Assembly: GCA_022627495.1 (NCBI GenBank)
Contig: JAKEGJ010000023.1
Span: 1 to 51,226, forward strand
From: Microcaldota archaeon
GTDB taxonomy: Archaea > Micrarchaeota > Micrarchaeia > Anstonellales > Bilamarchaeaceae
Direction: 5' to 3'
DNA length: 51,226 bases
Below the pieces are notes generated by a model, which searched no databases, was not told the origin of the DNA, and saw nothing but the letters and a program-made list of their open reading frames with translations. This document shows, piece by piece, positions 12,001 through 17,115 of the stretch. The position numbers were made by a program, and so were the translations under genes. How positions within the stretch are numbered: the first letter of the stretch is position 1; the number at the start of each line of letters is the position of its first letter.

Positions 12001-12839
12001 TCGATATCCTTCTTGAGCCTATCCAATTCGTCCTTCATCTTGCCCGTAGCCGAGAGCATCTGCACCTGCGCGAGCATCGCCTGCAGCTGCATCGTCACCT
12101 GGCCTTCGAACCTGGCTGCGGCGGCCTCAAAACCCTGGTGGACGGACTGGAGGGCGGAGCTTATCTGCGCCTCGGTCATGGGCACGGAGGCATTAGACAG
12201 CTGGCCCAGGGAGCCCTGGAATTTCGCCCATTCGGCGGCATTCCTCGGGTCGGCGTAAACCTCTGGCCGGCTTGCGAAATCCCGTGCGGCCTCCACGGTC
12301 GCATCCACCCTGGATGGCTGGGTGAAGAGCATGTCCAGCGATTTGCCGATGCTGTCACCTACGATTCCTGATTGCGGGGTGCCGATGCTCAGCACGCTCG
12401 TATGGGCGTCCTTCGTGTTGCTCAGCCTTGCCTCGAACTGGCCGAAGAAGTCTAGCGCCTGCTGCGCCACGCCCAGGTCCATCGGCACGCCGTACGTGCC
12501 GTCAATCCTTGATTTTGCCACCAGAAGGAGCATTCCGACGCGGCCGGCATCTGCCTGGTAATCATGCCCGCCGACATTCAAATCCACGTACTTATTCAAA
12601 GCCTGGATGCTGTCTTCGAGCCTGTGGTTGAGCTCTGCCTTGGTTGGAGGCGCGGACTGCCTTATCCCGTCTGCCTGTGCCTGCGCCGGCGCAAGTCCGG
12701 TGTTCGCGCTCTCCGCGATTCCCGCCGGCTTCGCCTGTGCGACCGGGGCCTGCTGAATCATCGGGCCGGCGGGCTGGGCCGGCTGGGGGGTTGGCGCATG
12801 TACCTCTTCCGGCCTTTCCGCCTGCCTCTCCTTCCCCAT
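1..12839 (-). CDS. Giant multidomain protein 1 (partial, at least 4,279 aa; C-terminus beyond the window)
   Basis: One reading frame stays open from ATG 12839 to the left edge. It starts 4 nt after the stop of the small gene upstream, so the two are probably one operon. The N-terminus is polar and Pro/Ala/Gln-rich with no signal peptide. A charged coiled coil follows (about residues 265-310), then more than 1,500 residues of Ala/Lys/Glu-rich helical sequence with TPR-like helix pairs. Residues ~2335-2470 are a glycine-rich hydrophobic stretch. Two GGDEF-like domains occupy ~2975-3375, and after a Pro/Ala-rich linker comes a kinase-like domain (~3850-4090). Most regions read align by eye with giant 2, for example a shared GHD-D-M motif after a coiled coil and the near-identical RNFEDL segment after the second GGDEF-like domain. 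The cellular role is unknown. A signalling scaffold is inference from the domain mix. The real C-terminus is not visible. Confidence 0.9.
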   Translation of the reverse strand, partial: MGKERQAERPEEVHAPTPQPAQPAGPMIQQAPVAQAKPAGIAESANTGLAPAQAQADGIRQSAPPTKAELNHRLEDSIQALNKYVDLNVGGHDYQADAGRVGMLLLVAKSRIDGTYGVPMDLGVAQQALDFFGQFEARLSNTKDAHTSVLSIGTPQSGIVGDSIGKSLDMLFTQPSRVDATVEAARDFASRPEVYADPRNAAEWAKFQGSLGQLSNASVPMTEAQISSALQSVHQGFEAAAARFEGQVTMQLQAMLAQVQMLSATGKMKDELDRLKKDIEKLLKESEDKKKSEGEKEKEASGLEGRLQKIGFAVLETALEEAGAPPQLISALKRAREMVSKNARKLMLSLGLTYLSNREAFSDPKSRESLGNAAEALVAAAKKGAAPEYARKVMGEVQSFIRSAQAKGRAIGEAAARALEERTGLLKKAAEFLERAEKSEPNETLRKAYSELRGEISRLLGALQQKDGLKKTEQQFGRLLGAIKSAQMAFEKLSRTPEESEEQKKDKASLGTLFANAIRSAIEDPASEKTKMLQSLAEGFTRTLDAGLRGRICQWGEAIARNRSVDEIKGDMCSFLSKKAESVLGMITDAKTKDALGSFLGILREPKKAGADDLHKALHAVSLGERFARDIAPKAEKDGKLKEAASRFFGRAAEALRLGAHDEASFQMDLAKRYVESPPKERDAAEKLSLRVRSSTIQARQGARESGAEAAQRDRARSSLQRERAEIPAMLSGAPKALKNHISGLLGAIDKALGRLGDPAESEGVSIDELKILFSRITALKKAAAEMKKSPGTQAGNETEAVLGAALSALERNDTKSYEMLVFAASEIGANRGSGKDSASMRKEVLAGVKALEAAKTPDERDAALASIRKPLSLFLTSALDKADRGGRTNAHIAIGRLKEAISEEGAGAEIFARARQAISAVESLDGALRAHRPSRGEKAGDVAKAASALLDRALDVLGTDGGDIQAASALAFIALKYVDMPPGTTREELGALSERIAQDPAAAGDMQTYISVNDKAAAIRKQMGQLPKDGPAHAALGRIAAELERVKAAIATGQDLIGDERVQARVPYVNQMYAGNGQIRAQINRIAQGALAAAKEAGGEITPEDAFKRAVLYCARETENAAEKEKVAGLIALSDILIRGGRNPDPKLLETASNSASAYLALDIDSGKILADAAAVFMAHPDRRAREEAYAIAGGLSSKRIGMPAASFMLGLLSVERTGLEGAVKDRSQRLNGTAYLDLALIAARNGDMEGAIALKRAGMAYLRLAGANPANLAESERKARTDAMAQIESQFGDFRKNADIQGGKRLLDAGGGGKAAWQPAPGSMEGAVAEGVISKKSLRDSLGPSFKEAEAASIDASSASQKIAGAAGLNALSGMNASENRRRDAQWKAEAGRLSQLAEAARKAKDEPLAEYYESEAARTDTAFVLESAAKAKGFLERGAEESAEADKLDAGAAEKEADARTASKAGQGARAAQLNAEAASLRAEAEGHRGASGELIGRAMEIRADLEALDASVRTINTRHRESGRLSLGIAVKTNIALGEGHDADSMGEPLVRIEADEHGEMKAAPAAGLNPKRAAQLSAQAEQASAAGRQEVAGQRQIMGARNAGLASAKESLHDFSIAKAGELITKLIARVPRAKWAETIQTHTGLSPSEEEMKDPGLFLRRVFSGNVREGLPSASAAGMQKLYFALANMTGTATGFTDENGETKTAFDPLENEKRYQAAVGMWWSENFGGASSFTRQARFSMQSGAFIANVYADAKELRAGLSRASGPEGSGFVVGSRGPHGMGFVDKGDYNLIKQLIAHMPEAERPDLYADLERCGRGSEGQFTRELLFDKLGPYTGITAEKIINGDPVYYNESELIGSAVEARAKAARGDLGGAEKDLGAAEGKAYRDFSMQQADNERVSFDFAEFSYSIRTWKSPADLLREVTPGAKSDDKKAERERLAVQGVRDDMQKSAGAYSDALRKRARENSAASKAALGARDAIGRSGKFRLDGAAMLTLLSSVEGMDEKLRAQLGTTIGLEGDALEKRVGEIWEGTMERNPALMMMAARAARSNPSFDKDQAAQITAVIGANFVRSQNQDWDMNVEPVVRGRIAKELKFRRDILQTRDKDEKRKLRENANDSRDGAIAMAEHGYDFAKDAKRMAAITQHNREDNKRDWDMILSRTVEDRYSTDRPGEEGYRSESRKYAEKLSVMETDLQLLAAGFRRKEDGTLEQVEMTPGERERVAEAYSQFTMLKSSLQARVASTDAALAWGAESGYLRTVVGRMEKFYESAEMVTHGTQQERQQGAPDRRIALARSATVFQSAEPIGRDGIDYNFRTRDYSEDMANVQAGVDIGVGVVKTAAYGVAFAVGGPVAWVAGGAGAVEGAIGTYDYYEACGGDWDMMTTGESAMLIFQGVMAAGSAVAPFLGEARTAVGGVEEAVGVLGRGTMPMSTRVLEGSKAVFGYAMIGGGLVQSGFAIYDIAEADSSVMPTWAKVTNAVLQGLQGGVQPGLHVLRSRQAAKTGLPAQRSRGIQIGEMLLFGTPLDDAAAIRTQYAEGLERSALNAEVSRLAAPERAAFEGYAQARNAASPGEQLDIVMRFQQSKAVNPDITFSNFTAINSRFENARKSNPDARFEDFALSEAKMNREELRARSRAAQEAKKETDEGMSIPDLRRRSAELARQADALPRERAGEAVDLIRRANAFDKEADRRRSEAEQGVRAEFTLSVERPDAGGQEAHTLGPEGTAGYGERNVRAAVELASAGELVADGQMSIDEAAGRLRENLKAKGIEVDSRQASDALMSLFVGRREFSSGNALGGYADTKAEGRRMQMMAALDVVSEKMPGMEKPIAVPKAEANAEAEAPAPARELHGEKINAMEGEAQLFERFDQISPERLRDMAESRKRLAGEKEGTDAEGAAMLRRQAAALDAEAQSRQERGPEAKPQNVARRAEPAARVSPAELLAVMRERAARSGEEAWTQGGQEADLGTLLRTIEDSVVTMAQGGQESDILVFSGDKSMLNSINNLFGHEWGDIGISAYREIVRLAMLDVARQGDGTFFLRPGTSDETTTILVVRPGRGEQVRSQIKAAMERATERVFMGADSPYAEAIAAIGPMVIEPRRLVSATGEVSQPVQIRRQENGRVTATYPDGTSAYVTRPDGKAEFLTHAVTATDDPAYAGPLRKALKVAAQPNRAPALLNQETAEVEAAWGKRNAPHGESEKALNARTEAALRGNGVNPEQATPIQLREAIVAVARERAVMADTETVASPSVAFEIRLSIPDRAALGQVQAALPKAGKGVAEVLTNSFGIRALNTFTGHDGANAVINIFDGLVAKYAGGHGLRVRELGTLKYVIEGGTKEQVRQMYADINRQMEAMPEAQRIGFRISDRSPAVTIEAGADASTARTRVSNGHMVVERRGRAEPRGAAAGRAGELPEGWTEAQARATDWDGESKKYSTANAIISAFNSKMATEPFLRQLLGEQYEALRPVIELVRAKSEIIGSDAIRNFEDLIIALRDPRIGGGNGRILEGAFRSFVVEHGAEFRLRLDEAVPPAPRVKVRPQEEAKPLEMRLAAGMGAQELRRPTMPPPAPRSRPTLRLVPREGSFAQEARAPATETPKPATAKPSARPAEPKAAPPFASDGELRQLASDNQAEKVGAVTKFAKLTREEQFGVLSQMREKGMDSRAQELSRGVIIDYLRNNETGAHAQLSAAFLSLGPQKRAQIIAGLREMQAHDGATYLNELSQLSHGKAGGTLESVYGVSREEAVKAYSSASSLSDAREALAKAMGIEIAPFEWAAMPNRDWVSKPYQDFNKAGDDHFFFGMLLSGDMPGHMNEVGAGMYPGQDAQARIVSSRFRNGAVGAYEVVIEITRKVPDPSGTGSIVKERKTVYVKRQDLRPDAAGVEYSLESGIPAPRIHAATARGEMGYTTHDGSATRYGILENMGDFHGNIRMAGRDYGTRAVSEMSVGDLATISALHKQLDAETDHTRRAGLESRMKEFSPAQMELYGHVTDMLNSPDPEIRAAFWREFGQVLSASYAIGLWDRHEINLRVMRLEIDKPLGAAEAAELKANGYSIEHDAATGRTTLFKIGGIDTDAAGAYMANESGGTYEFRNMNWRFGYTDLHRLFESLSHVTGKGVDSLVHDAFGNVNAARDAAGRTAISGSLTGPIGEGVMRFWNEHGNDPQYRAGMEARFRSHEGEPIGMGYPLGAEDLAGLRSPARVAEFNAPQSGDPFTQVVSEDGRSENRNYEISSGNVLAALHPDILAMFPPGKDMFVFQLTPEARASLPAGM
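570..1292 (-). other. PI3/4-kinase-like domain within giant protein 1
   Basis: Residues ~3850-4090 read like a protein/lipid-kinase-like fold. VYVKRQ could be strand 3 with the ATP-binding lysine (K3880), and VEYSLESGIPAPRIHA could be helix C (E3892) and strand 4. RYGILENMGD resembles a hinge. LWDRHEIN matches the D-R-H-x-x-N catalytic loop of PI3/4-kinase-like enzymes (D4031, H4033, N4036). A later IDTD (D4081) sits where the metal-binding Asp would be. The order and spacing of all five elements fit. Identity is too low by eye to decide between an active kinase and a relic. No counterpart was seen in giant 2. Confidence 0.55.
2720..3917 (-). other. Two GGDEF-like domains in giant protein 1
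   Basis: Copy A has FSGDKSMLNSINNLFGHEWGD followed about 33 residues later by SDETTTILVV. This follows the diguanylate-cyclase plan D-x(n)-N-D-x-x-G-H-x-x-G-D ... GGDEF, with D3004, the GHEWGD block ending at D3021, and D3054-E3055 at the signature site. Copy B, about 290 residues on, has GIRALNTFTGHDGANAVIN and then VIEGGT. The GG(D/E)EF loops are not canonical (SDET and EGGT), so cyclase activity is doubtful. GGDEF-type signalling is rare in archaea. Both copies are also present in giant 2. Confidence 0.55.
5430..5835 (-). other. Glycine-rich hydrophobic stretch in giant protein 1
   Basis: Residues ~2335-2470 contain several hydrophobic, glycine/alanine-rich segments (for example GVGVVKTAAYGVAFAVGG, AMLIFQGVMAAGSAVAPF and GYAMIGGGLVQSGFAIY) in an otherwise very polar protein. 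They could be membrane-associated hairpins or a buried core. Giant 2 has a similar stretch at the equivalent place. Confidence 0.5.
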
Positions 12840-12843
12840 CCAA

Positions 12844-13260
12844 TCACCGGTGCGCCGCGCATATGCGCGAATACGCAAGCAGCCTCTCGACGCGCGAGTC
12901 GAAATCCAGCGCCTCTCCCTTCGCCTTCGACTTCAGGATGTTTTCCGCCCATCCGGCCAGCTCGGCATGGAATCTTCCGTAATCCTCGAAGCGGGGCACG
13001 AATGTCCCGGGCTTGTCTTTGACGGATTCCCATTTCGCGAGGGCATCCTCAAGGACGCGTATCGCCGCGCTTGCGGCACGGATTGTCTCCTCCTCGAAGC
13101 GGTCGATGTTCTTTTCCGTAATCGGATTATCGGGCGGGGGCCTTGCGACCGCGAATTTCCTGAGCATGCCTTCATCGAGCCAGGCTGGCGGGAATTCTTC
13201 CCGGCCTTTTAGGGCCTTGAGGATGGAGCTAAGCCCTGGAGGTCTCTCGGCTTCCGTCAT
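12844..13260 (-). CDS. Small helical protein preceding giant gene 1 (138 aa)
   Basis: I do not recognise a family. The product is a charged, mostly helical protein without signal peptide or membrane segment. Its C-terminal ~95 residues match the small protein before giant 2: both have ITE-x-NI, an LE-ALA-W block, DKP followed by PRF and Y, then LDF-x-x-RV-x-RL and RIC near the end. ATG 13260 is chosen because a TATA-like box lies about 30 bp upstream (13281-13296); an upstream in-frame extension to 13335 would start inside or above that box. The stop is 4 nt before the giant start, implying co-transcription. Pairing with each giant suggests a partner or assembly factor, which is inference. 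Confidence 0.8.
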   Translation of the reverse strand: MTEAERPPGLSSILKALKGREEFPPAWLDEGMLRKFAVARPPPDNPITEKNIDRFEEETIRAASAAIRVLEDALAKWESVKDKPGTFVPRFEDYGRFHAELAGWAENILKSKAKGEALDFDSRVERLLAYSRICAAHR

Positions 13261-13280
13261 GGCAGATATTCGCCAGCCTT

Positions 13281-13296
13281 CTTTAATATATATTAG
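13281..13296 (-). promoter_or_regulatory. TATA box of module 1
   Basis: On the minus strand this reads CTAATATATATTAAAG, centred about 29 bp upstream of ATG 13260. That is the distance expected for a leaderless archaeal transcript. The CTAATATATA core recurs before the small gene of module 2. Confidence 0.6.
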
Positions 13297-13411
13297 TTGC
13301 CTTTTCCCCCCATGCAGGCGCCTGGCGCGGCCCACTGCGATATTTTATCAGCTTTTTTTGGGCAGTGGGGCGCAGCTGAAGCTGGGGAAACCTGAGCGTG
13401 TATAAAATTAG

Positions 13412-13433
13412 GCCAGCGCATCGCTGCGCTGGC
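13412..13433. repeat. Perfect 9-bp hairpin
   Basis: GCCAGCGCA pairs with TGCGCTGGC around a TCGC loop. It may be part of a small transcript or a terminator-like element. There is no T-run directly after it on the plus strand. Confidence 0.5.
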
Positions 13434-13604
13434 AAGGCGACCAGTTATCCTCCCATGCACTTACAAAACGAGCATGAACCAGAATATCTTAGCGCCATAA
13501 CATATATAAACCTACATGAAAACCTGTGACTATTTCTGCGGCGTGATGGTGTGATTTGGTCGTATCATGCGCTATTTAGGGTGTTAGTATGGTTAATTGT
13601 GGTG

Positions 13605-13613
13605 TATTTTTAA
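13605..13613 (+). promoter_or_regulatory. TATA-like box for the gene at 13639
   Basis: TATTTTTAA starts 34 bp before ATG 13639, the usual distance here. It supports that ATG over a TTG at 13597, which lies upstream of the box. Confidence 0.45.
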
Positions 13614-13638
13614 TGGCTTTGAGCCAATATCAATCCTG

Positions 13639-14271
13639 ATGAACGGAGGACCAAAAACAAAGCCCGGGCCCGAGCGGCAGAAAGTGGTATCCATCCTCAA
13701 GGCCAAACGGCTTCCCTACTCGCATCGGCCGGCCATCGAGCCCCCGTGCGAAGTGAAATCCCTCGCCGCCCCGATACCCGAGCAGGACCGGTTCCTGATT
13801 GCGGAAGCGGACATCCACGCGGATATACGGCTGGGCGACTTGAACCAGACCGCGCTCCGCAAATGCCGCTACATTCTCGAAAACGCGCCCGAGGCATTCA
13901 AAGACCGGCATTTCTTCGAGCTGATGCTTGCCCGAACGATACGAATAATCTCCGAATACGGCGAACCGGAGGGCGTCCCCCTGATCGGGTGGGCGGTCGA
14001 GCGCTACTCCGGCGTCCGTTCCGTGCGGGAGGAAGCATCCAAAGCCATCGCCCAAATAGGCGATGAAAGCTCGCTCGCCCTGCTCCTGCGCCTTCTTGCG
14101 CTGGATGCGTCTTCGCCGGAAGTGCACCTCCGGTCCATAACAGCGCTCACGGAACGCTATCCCGAAGCGGCCGGGAACGCGATAGAAGGCATCCGGGCCG
14201 TCGCGGCAGGCTGCGCTGCATCCGAAGGCGCAATCGAAGAAATCCGGCGGGCCGGCCGCGGTAAAATCTGA
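13639..14271 (+). CDS. HEAT-repeat-like protein of unknown function (210 aa)
   Basis: Residues ~60-190 are made of paired helices of roughly 30-35 residues with the hydrophobic spacing of HEAT/ARM repeats. One contains REEASKAIAQIGDESSLALL and the next continues HLRSITALTERYPEAAG. The N-terminal ~50 residues are basic and proline-rich. There is no membrane segment. The start was placed at ATG 13639 because of the box at 13605. HEAT repeats usually bind proteins, so a scaffold or adaptor role is likely, but the partner is unknown. It lies between the two giant modules on the opposite strand to both, with no visible operon link to either. Confidence 0.7.
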   Translation: MNGGPKTKPGPERQKVVSILKAKRLPYSHRPAIEPPCEVKSLAAPIPEQDRFLIAEADIHADIRLGDLNQTALRKCRYILENAPEAFKDRHFFELMLARTIRIISEYGEPEGVPLIGWAVERYSGVRSVREEASKAIAQIGDESSLALLLRLLALDASSPEVHLRSITALTERYPEAAGNAIEGIRAVAAGCAASEGAIEEIRRAGRGKI

Positions 14272-14287
14272 GCCGCATCTTCGGTAC

Positions 14288-14297
14288 GCTTAAAAAC
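14288..14297 (+). promoter_or_regulatory. TATA-like box for the gene at 14319
   Basis: GCTTAAAAAC starts 31 bp upstream of ATG 14319 and supports that start over the in-frame ATG at 14310. Confidence 0.45.
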
Positions 14298-14318
14298 AGT
14301 TTCTCCCATTTGCACTCC

Positions 14319-14936
14319 ATGGCACGACGAAAGACCAAGGAAATGGGCGAGCGATTCCCGCACCTTTTAAGCACCCCGCCCCCGCGCTATTACAAGCGCA
14401 TGAAACCCGCCGAAGAGCATCCCGCGGCCCTTGCCCGTCCCCTCGAGAAGCGCGATTCCCAGGAGGTCCTAAGAGGATTCAAGATGCTGGCAAACGGCTG
14501 GGGAAGCGGGGTGGAGAGCGCGCTCCGCCTCCCGCCGGAACTTTTCTATTCCCGGGGCGTGGGGGCGCGTTTCTACTCGTCTTGCGAAAGCTCTGATCTG
14601 GGGGGCCTCCTCCTGGGCCTGGGTGCGGGGAAACTGATTCTGCCGGACACCGATTACGGCATCGTCCTTTACGAGACATCCAGTAGCGTGTATTTCATGC
14701 TTTTCGATGCCAAGCGCCGCATCTGCGTGCGCGAGCCTCTGATGTGCTTCGACAGCACGCCCATGGAACGCGAGTGGCCGAAAATCCGCAAATCGATCGA
14801 TGAAGCGACCGCGCTCGCAGCAAGCGATGATGCGAAAAAGAACGGGCTGTTCGCGGTTTACGACGGCACCCTCAGGCTCGCAACTGTGGAAAACGGGGCT
14901 CCTCCCGTCAGGGGAGCGCCGCAGGAAGTCGCCTGA
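14319..14936 (+). CDS. Unknown protein (205 aa)
   Basis: I do not recognise a family. The N-terminal ~45 residues are basic and proline-rich. The rest looks like one alpha/beta domain with a glycine-rich segment (LGGLLLGLGAGKLILP) followed by alternating strands (DYGIVLYETSSSVYFMLF). No signal peptide or membrane helix is seen, since the glycine-rich segment is short. It has its own promoter and runs convergently into the next gene, overlapping it by 29 bp. No function is proposed. Confidence 0.7.
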   Translation: MARRKTKEMGERFPHLLSTPPPRYYKRMKPAEEHPAALARPLEKRDSQEVLRGFKMLANGWGSGVESALRLPPELFYSRGVGARFYSSCESSDLGGLLLGLGAGKLILPDTDYGIVLYETSSSVYFMLFDAKRRICVREPLMCFDSTPMEREWPKIRKSIDEATALAASDDAKKNGLFAVYDGTLRLATVENGAPPVRGAPQEVA

Positions 14937-15858
14937 CTGCCGGGCCGACACGCTCCAGAGCATACCTGCGCGCCTGCGCGCTAATCTCCCAAATCCGTTC
15001 GACGGGTATGGACTCCGGGTTCTCTGCGCCGCCGTGTATCCTGCAGCCGTTCCTGCCCATGTATTCGCCGTAATGGAGCGAGAGCGCGGCGTACCTCCGC
15101 AATTCATCATCAGACAGCGTCCTGGTGAACGACTCGGCAATCGCTTCGCTCGAGAAATGCGGGACTCCCTTCAGCCCGTATGCGACCCTTACCTCGTAAT
15201 CAGAATACTCGAAATGGCCCGCCATCCCCCGGTGCGCCCATCCCCGTGGTATGGCAATCGCGGTTCCCGGCTCCCTCTCCCGGATTTCTCCTGCAAGCGC
15301 GATTACGCGCCCGCTGCGCTCGAGGCAGATTCCGATGGATAGCCGGATGAGTTCCATCTCCGCCTCCACCCTTTCACAAAACGGCGCCGCTTTGCGCAAC
15401 GCGCTTCCGCTTACGGACTGGTCCCACATGCGCCAGACCGTGCTTTGCCGCAAGGGCTCTATCCTGTTTCTTATCATGCCCGGGCGCATCCTGTTTATCT
15501 CGGCTATCCGTTCAAGGTAGCCCCAGTCGAGCCAGTCGCGGTACATCCCCGGCATCTCGCCGGCATCGAGCGTGCGTTCCAGCTCCGCGTTCGCGAAGGA
15601 TTCGGTTTGCTCCACCATCTGCCTTACGCGCTTCGCGTCTTCGGGATTTTTCCTGTCCGCTCCGGCGAGGTTGAAGCCAACGTTGAATTCGTGTATGACC
15701 GTGACCTTGTTTCCTTTATCGATGGCCTGCTCGTCAAGGAAAGGTATGATGGAGGCGCGGAAGAACCCCTTGTCCGCACCGTAGCTGACGCCGCAGCAGT
15801 GCCCCGGATGATCCCCGAAAGCCAGTGCAAGCGCCGTCCTCCCCGTCCTCCTCTGCAT
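14908..15858 (-). CDS. Unknown protein with a His/Cys-rich N-terminus (316 aa)
   Basis: I do not recognise a family. The first 30 residues include GDHPGHCCGVSYGADKG, rich in possible metal or catalytic residues, and are followed by a hydrophobic strand (VTVIHEFNVGFNLAG). The middle is helical and rich in Arg, Glu and Trp. Later come IAIPRGWAHRGMAGHFEY and a tyrosine-rich segment (LSLHYGEYMGRNG). ATG 15858 is supported by a TTTATAAA box about 30 bp upstream. It is probably a soluble cytoplasmic enzyme or binding protein, but the reaction cannot be named. Its 3' end overlaps the convergent neighbour by 29 bp. Confidence 0.75.
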   Translation of the reverse strand: MQRRTGRTALALAFGDHPGHCCGVSYGADKGFFRASIIPFLDEQAIDKGNKVTVIHEFNVGFNLAGADRKNPEDAKRVRQMVEQTESFANAELERTLDAGEMPGMYRDWLDWGYLERIAEINRMRPGMIRNRIEPLRQSTVWRMWDQSVSGSALRKAAPFCERVEAEMELIRLSIGICLERSGRVIALAGEIREREPGTAIAIPRGWAHRGMAGHFEYSDYEVRVAYGLKGVPHFSSEAIAESFTRTLSDDELRRYAALSLHYGEYMGRNGCRIHGGAENPESIPVERIWEISAQARRYALERVGPAVRRLPAALP

Positions 15859-15880
15859 AATTATATATTAAATACGACAC

Positions 15881-15888
15881 TTTATAAA
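15881..15888 (-). promoter_or_regulatory. TATA box for the gene ending at 14908
   Basis: TTTATAAA lies 23-30 bp upstream of ATG 15858 and fits leaderless initiation. A second AT-rich stretch (15861-15876) sits too close to the start to be the main box. Confidence 0.55.
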
Positions 15889-15953
15889 GCCAAACGCAGT
15901 CCAGGCCGGCAGGCCGCGCTTAAGGGGGGCGGGCAGGGTTCGGAGGGCGGCGG

Positions 15954-15961
15954 TTTTAAAC
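15954..15961 (+). promoter_or_regulatory. TATA-like box for the gene at 15993
   Basis: TTTTAAAC lies 32-39 bp upstream of ATG 15993. Confidence 0.45.
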
Positions 15962-15992
15962 TTTCTCCTGCAAAATCGGGAACAGGGATAAA

Positions 15993-16520
15993 ATGGCATC
16001 GAACGTGATTGACTTGACCAAGCGCCGCAAGGAAAAGAAGATGCCGCCTGCGCCCCGGCCGTTCGCGAAAGTCGCAGCCCATCTCGCATCGCTCGAGAAA
16101 AAGGAAGGCAATTCCGAAGACCGCGCCGTCGTCTCTGAAGAGGTGGCGAAGATGGCGGACGCGCTTGAAGGCGAGCTCGAAAACGGAGGCTCGGCACTCA
16201 AGGCGAGGGTGGAGGGCCATTTGCGCACGATGGCCAGCGGAGCGCCGGACCCGATTTCCCCTATGGGCGTCGAATTCCGCAGTCCCGCGAGCGGCAAGAC
16301 AATCACACTTGGAGACGGAGAAACAGCGAAACCCGGCGCAGAGAAAAAAATCGAATCGATAATCCTGGAATGCGTTACTGTCGCCAAATCCGACCTCGCT
16401 CTGCTCAAAAAGGCGCAATCGGCGCTGGAAGCGGGCAGGGAGCCTGATGCTGATACGCTCAAGAACCTGAAAAGCATACTCGGCGGCAATTCCTACTGGC
16501 GCTTCATCAGGACGCTCTGA
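15993..16520 (+). CDS. Unknown helical protein (175 aa)
   Basis: I do not recognise a family. A basic N-terminus (DLTKRRKEKKMPPAPRP) is followed by a helical, Glu/Lys/Ala-rich segment, then a short proline- and glycine-rich stretch with strand character (GVEFRSPASGKTITLGDG), and two C-terminal helices. There is no membrane segment or signal peptide. It has its own TATA-like box. The downstream neighbour is convergent with a gap of 39 bp. Its size and helical make-up resemble the other small proteins around the giants, but I see no clear alignment with them. Confidence 0.7.
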   Translation: MASNVIDLTKRRKEKKMPPAPRPFAKVAAHLASLEKKEGNSEDRAVVSEEVAKMADALEGELENGGSALKARVEGHLRTMASGAPDPISPMGVEFRSPASGKTITLGDGETAKPGAEKKIESIILECVTVAKSDLALLKKAQSALEAGREPDADTLKNLKSILGGNSYWRFIRTL

Positions 16521-16559
16521 GCGCAATGGCCTGTGCCGGGAGCGCCAGATGCATGTCCT

Positions 16560-17111
16560 TTATGCAGTCCCCTTCATTCCGCCGGTTCCCGGCGCTTTCT
16601 TCGCCACGGGGTTCTGCCGCTTCTGAACCGGCTTGATGTCAGGAAGCAGGAGCGCATTCTGCTTGATTATCGAACCTGCCACGGGCGCAAGCCTGCCTTC
16701 CCCTTCCGCCACCGGTTTTATCTGCTCGATGCTGTATCTGGAAACCGGGACCCCCCCGTCCTGCGCCCTTCCGATTAGCATGAGGCCCTCCTCCAGGAGC
16801 GCTTCCTGCTCTTGCGCGCTGCGGCCCTGCTGGGTGCGCGATGCGGCTATGAGCGTCTGCCCCGCAGCCTCCCGGTAGCCGTTCCACTGGCCGCCAAGGG
16901 GAAGCGAGTCGAATTCCTTCCGGGCATCCGCCAGGGTTCCTGCCGGCGCCTCTCCGCCTATGGCTTCTCCCAGGATGGCTCCCGCGCGGGCAAGCGCGGC
17001 ATAATCATCCCCGCCCGCCGCGATAATCCTCTCCCGCGCATCGTCGCGCACCTGCCCCCTCCGGTCCGATATGAGAACATAAAACAACCTGCGAATCTCG
17101 CTGCCTTCCAT
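16560..17111 (-). CDS. Unknown helical protein directly downstream of giant gene 2 (183 aa)
   Basis: The ATG at 17111 lies 4 nt after the stop of giant gene 2 (an alternative GTG at 17114 is closer still), so this is almost certainly the third gene of that operon. The product is helical in its first ~130 residues, with AAGGDDYAALARAGAILGEA and a Gln/Glu-rich helix, and ends in a basic proline-rich tail (VQKRQNPVAKKAP). No signal peptide or membrane helix is present. I do not recognise a family. The tight coupling suggests it works with the giant protein. Whether giant 1 has an equivalent downstream gene cannot be seen here. Confidence 0.75.
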   Translation of the reverse strand: MEGSEIRRLFYVLISDRRGQVRDDARERIIAAGGDDYAALARAGAILGEAIGGEAPAGTLADARKEFDSLPLGGQWNGYREAAGQTLIAASRTQQGRSAQEQEALLEEGLMLIGRAQDGGVPVSRYSIEQIKPVAEGEGRLAPVAGSIIKQNALLLPDIKPVQKRQNPVAKKAPGTGGMKGTA

Positions 17112-17115
17112 CACA

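Larger units (their letters stand above)
13261..13638. other. Divergent intergenic region with two strong hairpins
   Basis: No convincing gene is seen. The region carries the minus-strand promoter of module 1 and a plus-strand box for the gene at 13639. One hairpin pairs CCCACTGC (13331-13338) with GCAGTGGG (13362-13369) and is extended by GCG/CGC across one mismatch, with a T-rich loop. A second is a perfect 9-bp stem with a 4-nt loop (13412-13433), just after a plus-strand TATAAAA (13401-13407). Another TATA-like ATATATAAA lies near 13502. A small RNA is possible but not shown. Confidence 0.4.

Noticed and set aside
9946-12258. 770-residue plus-strand open frame
   Set aside because: Shadow of the helical region of giant 1; composition is dominated by Ser/Ala/Phe with no motif.
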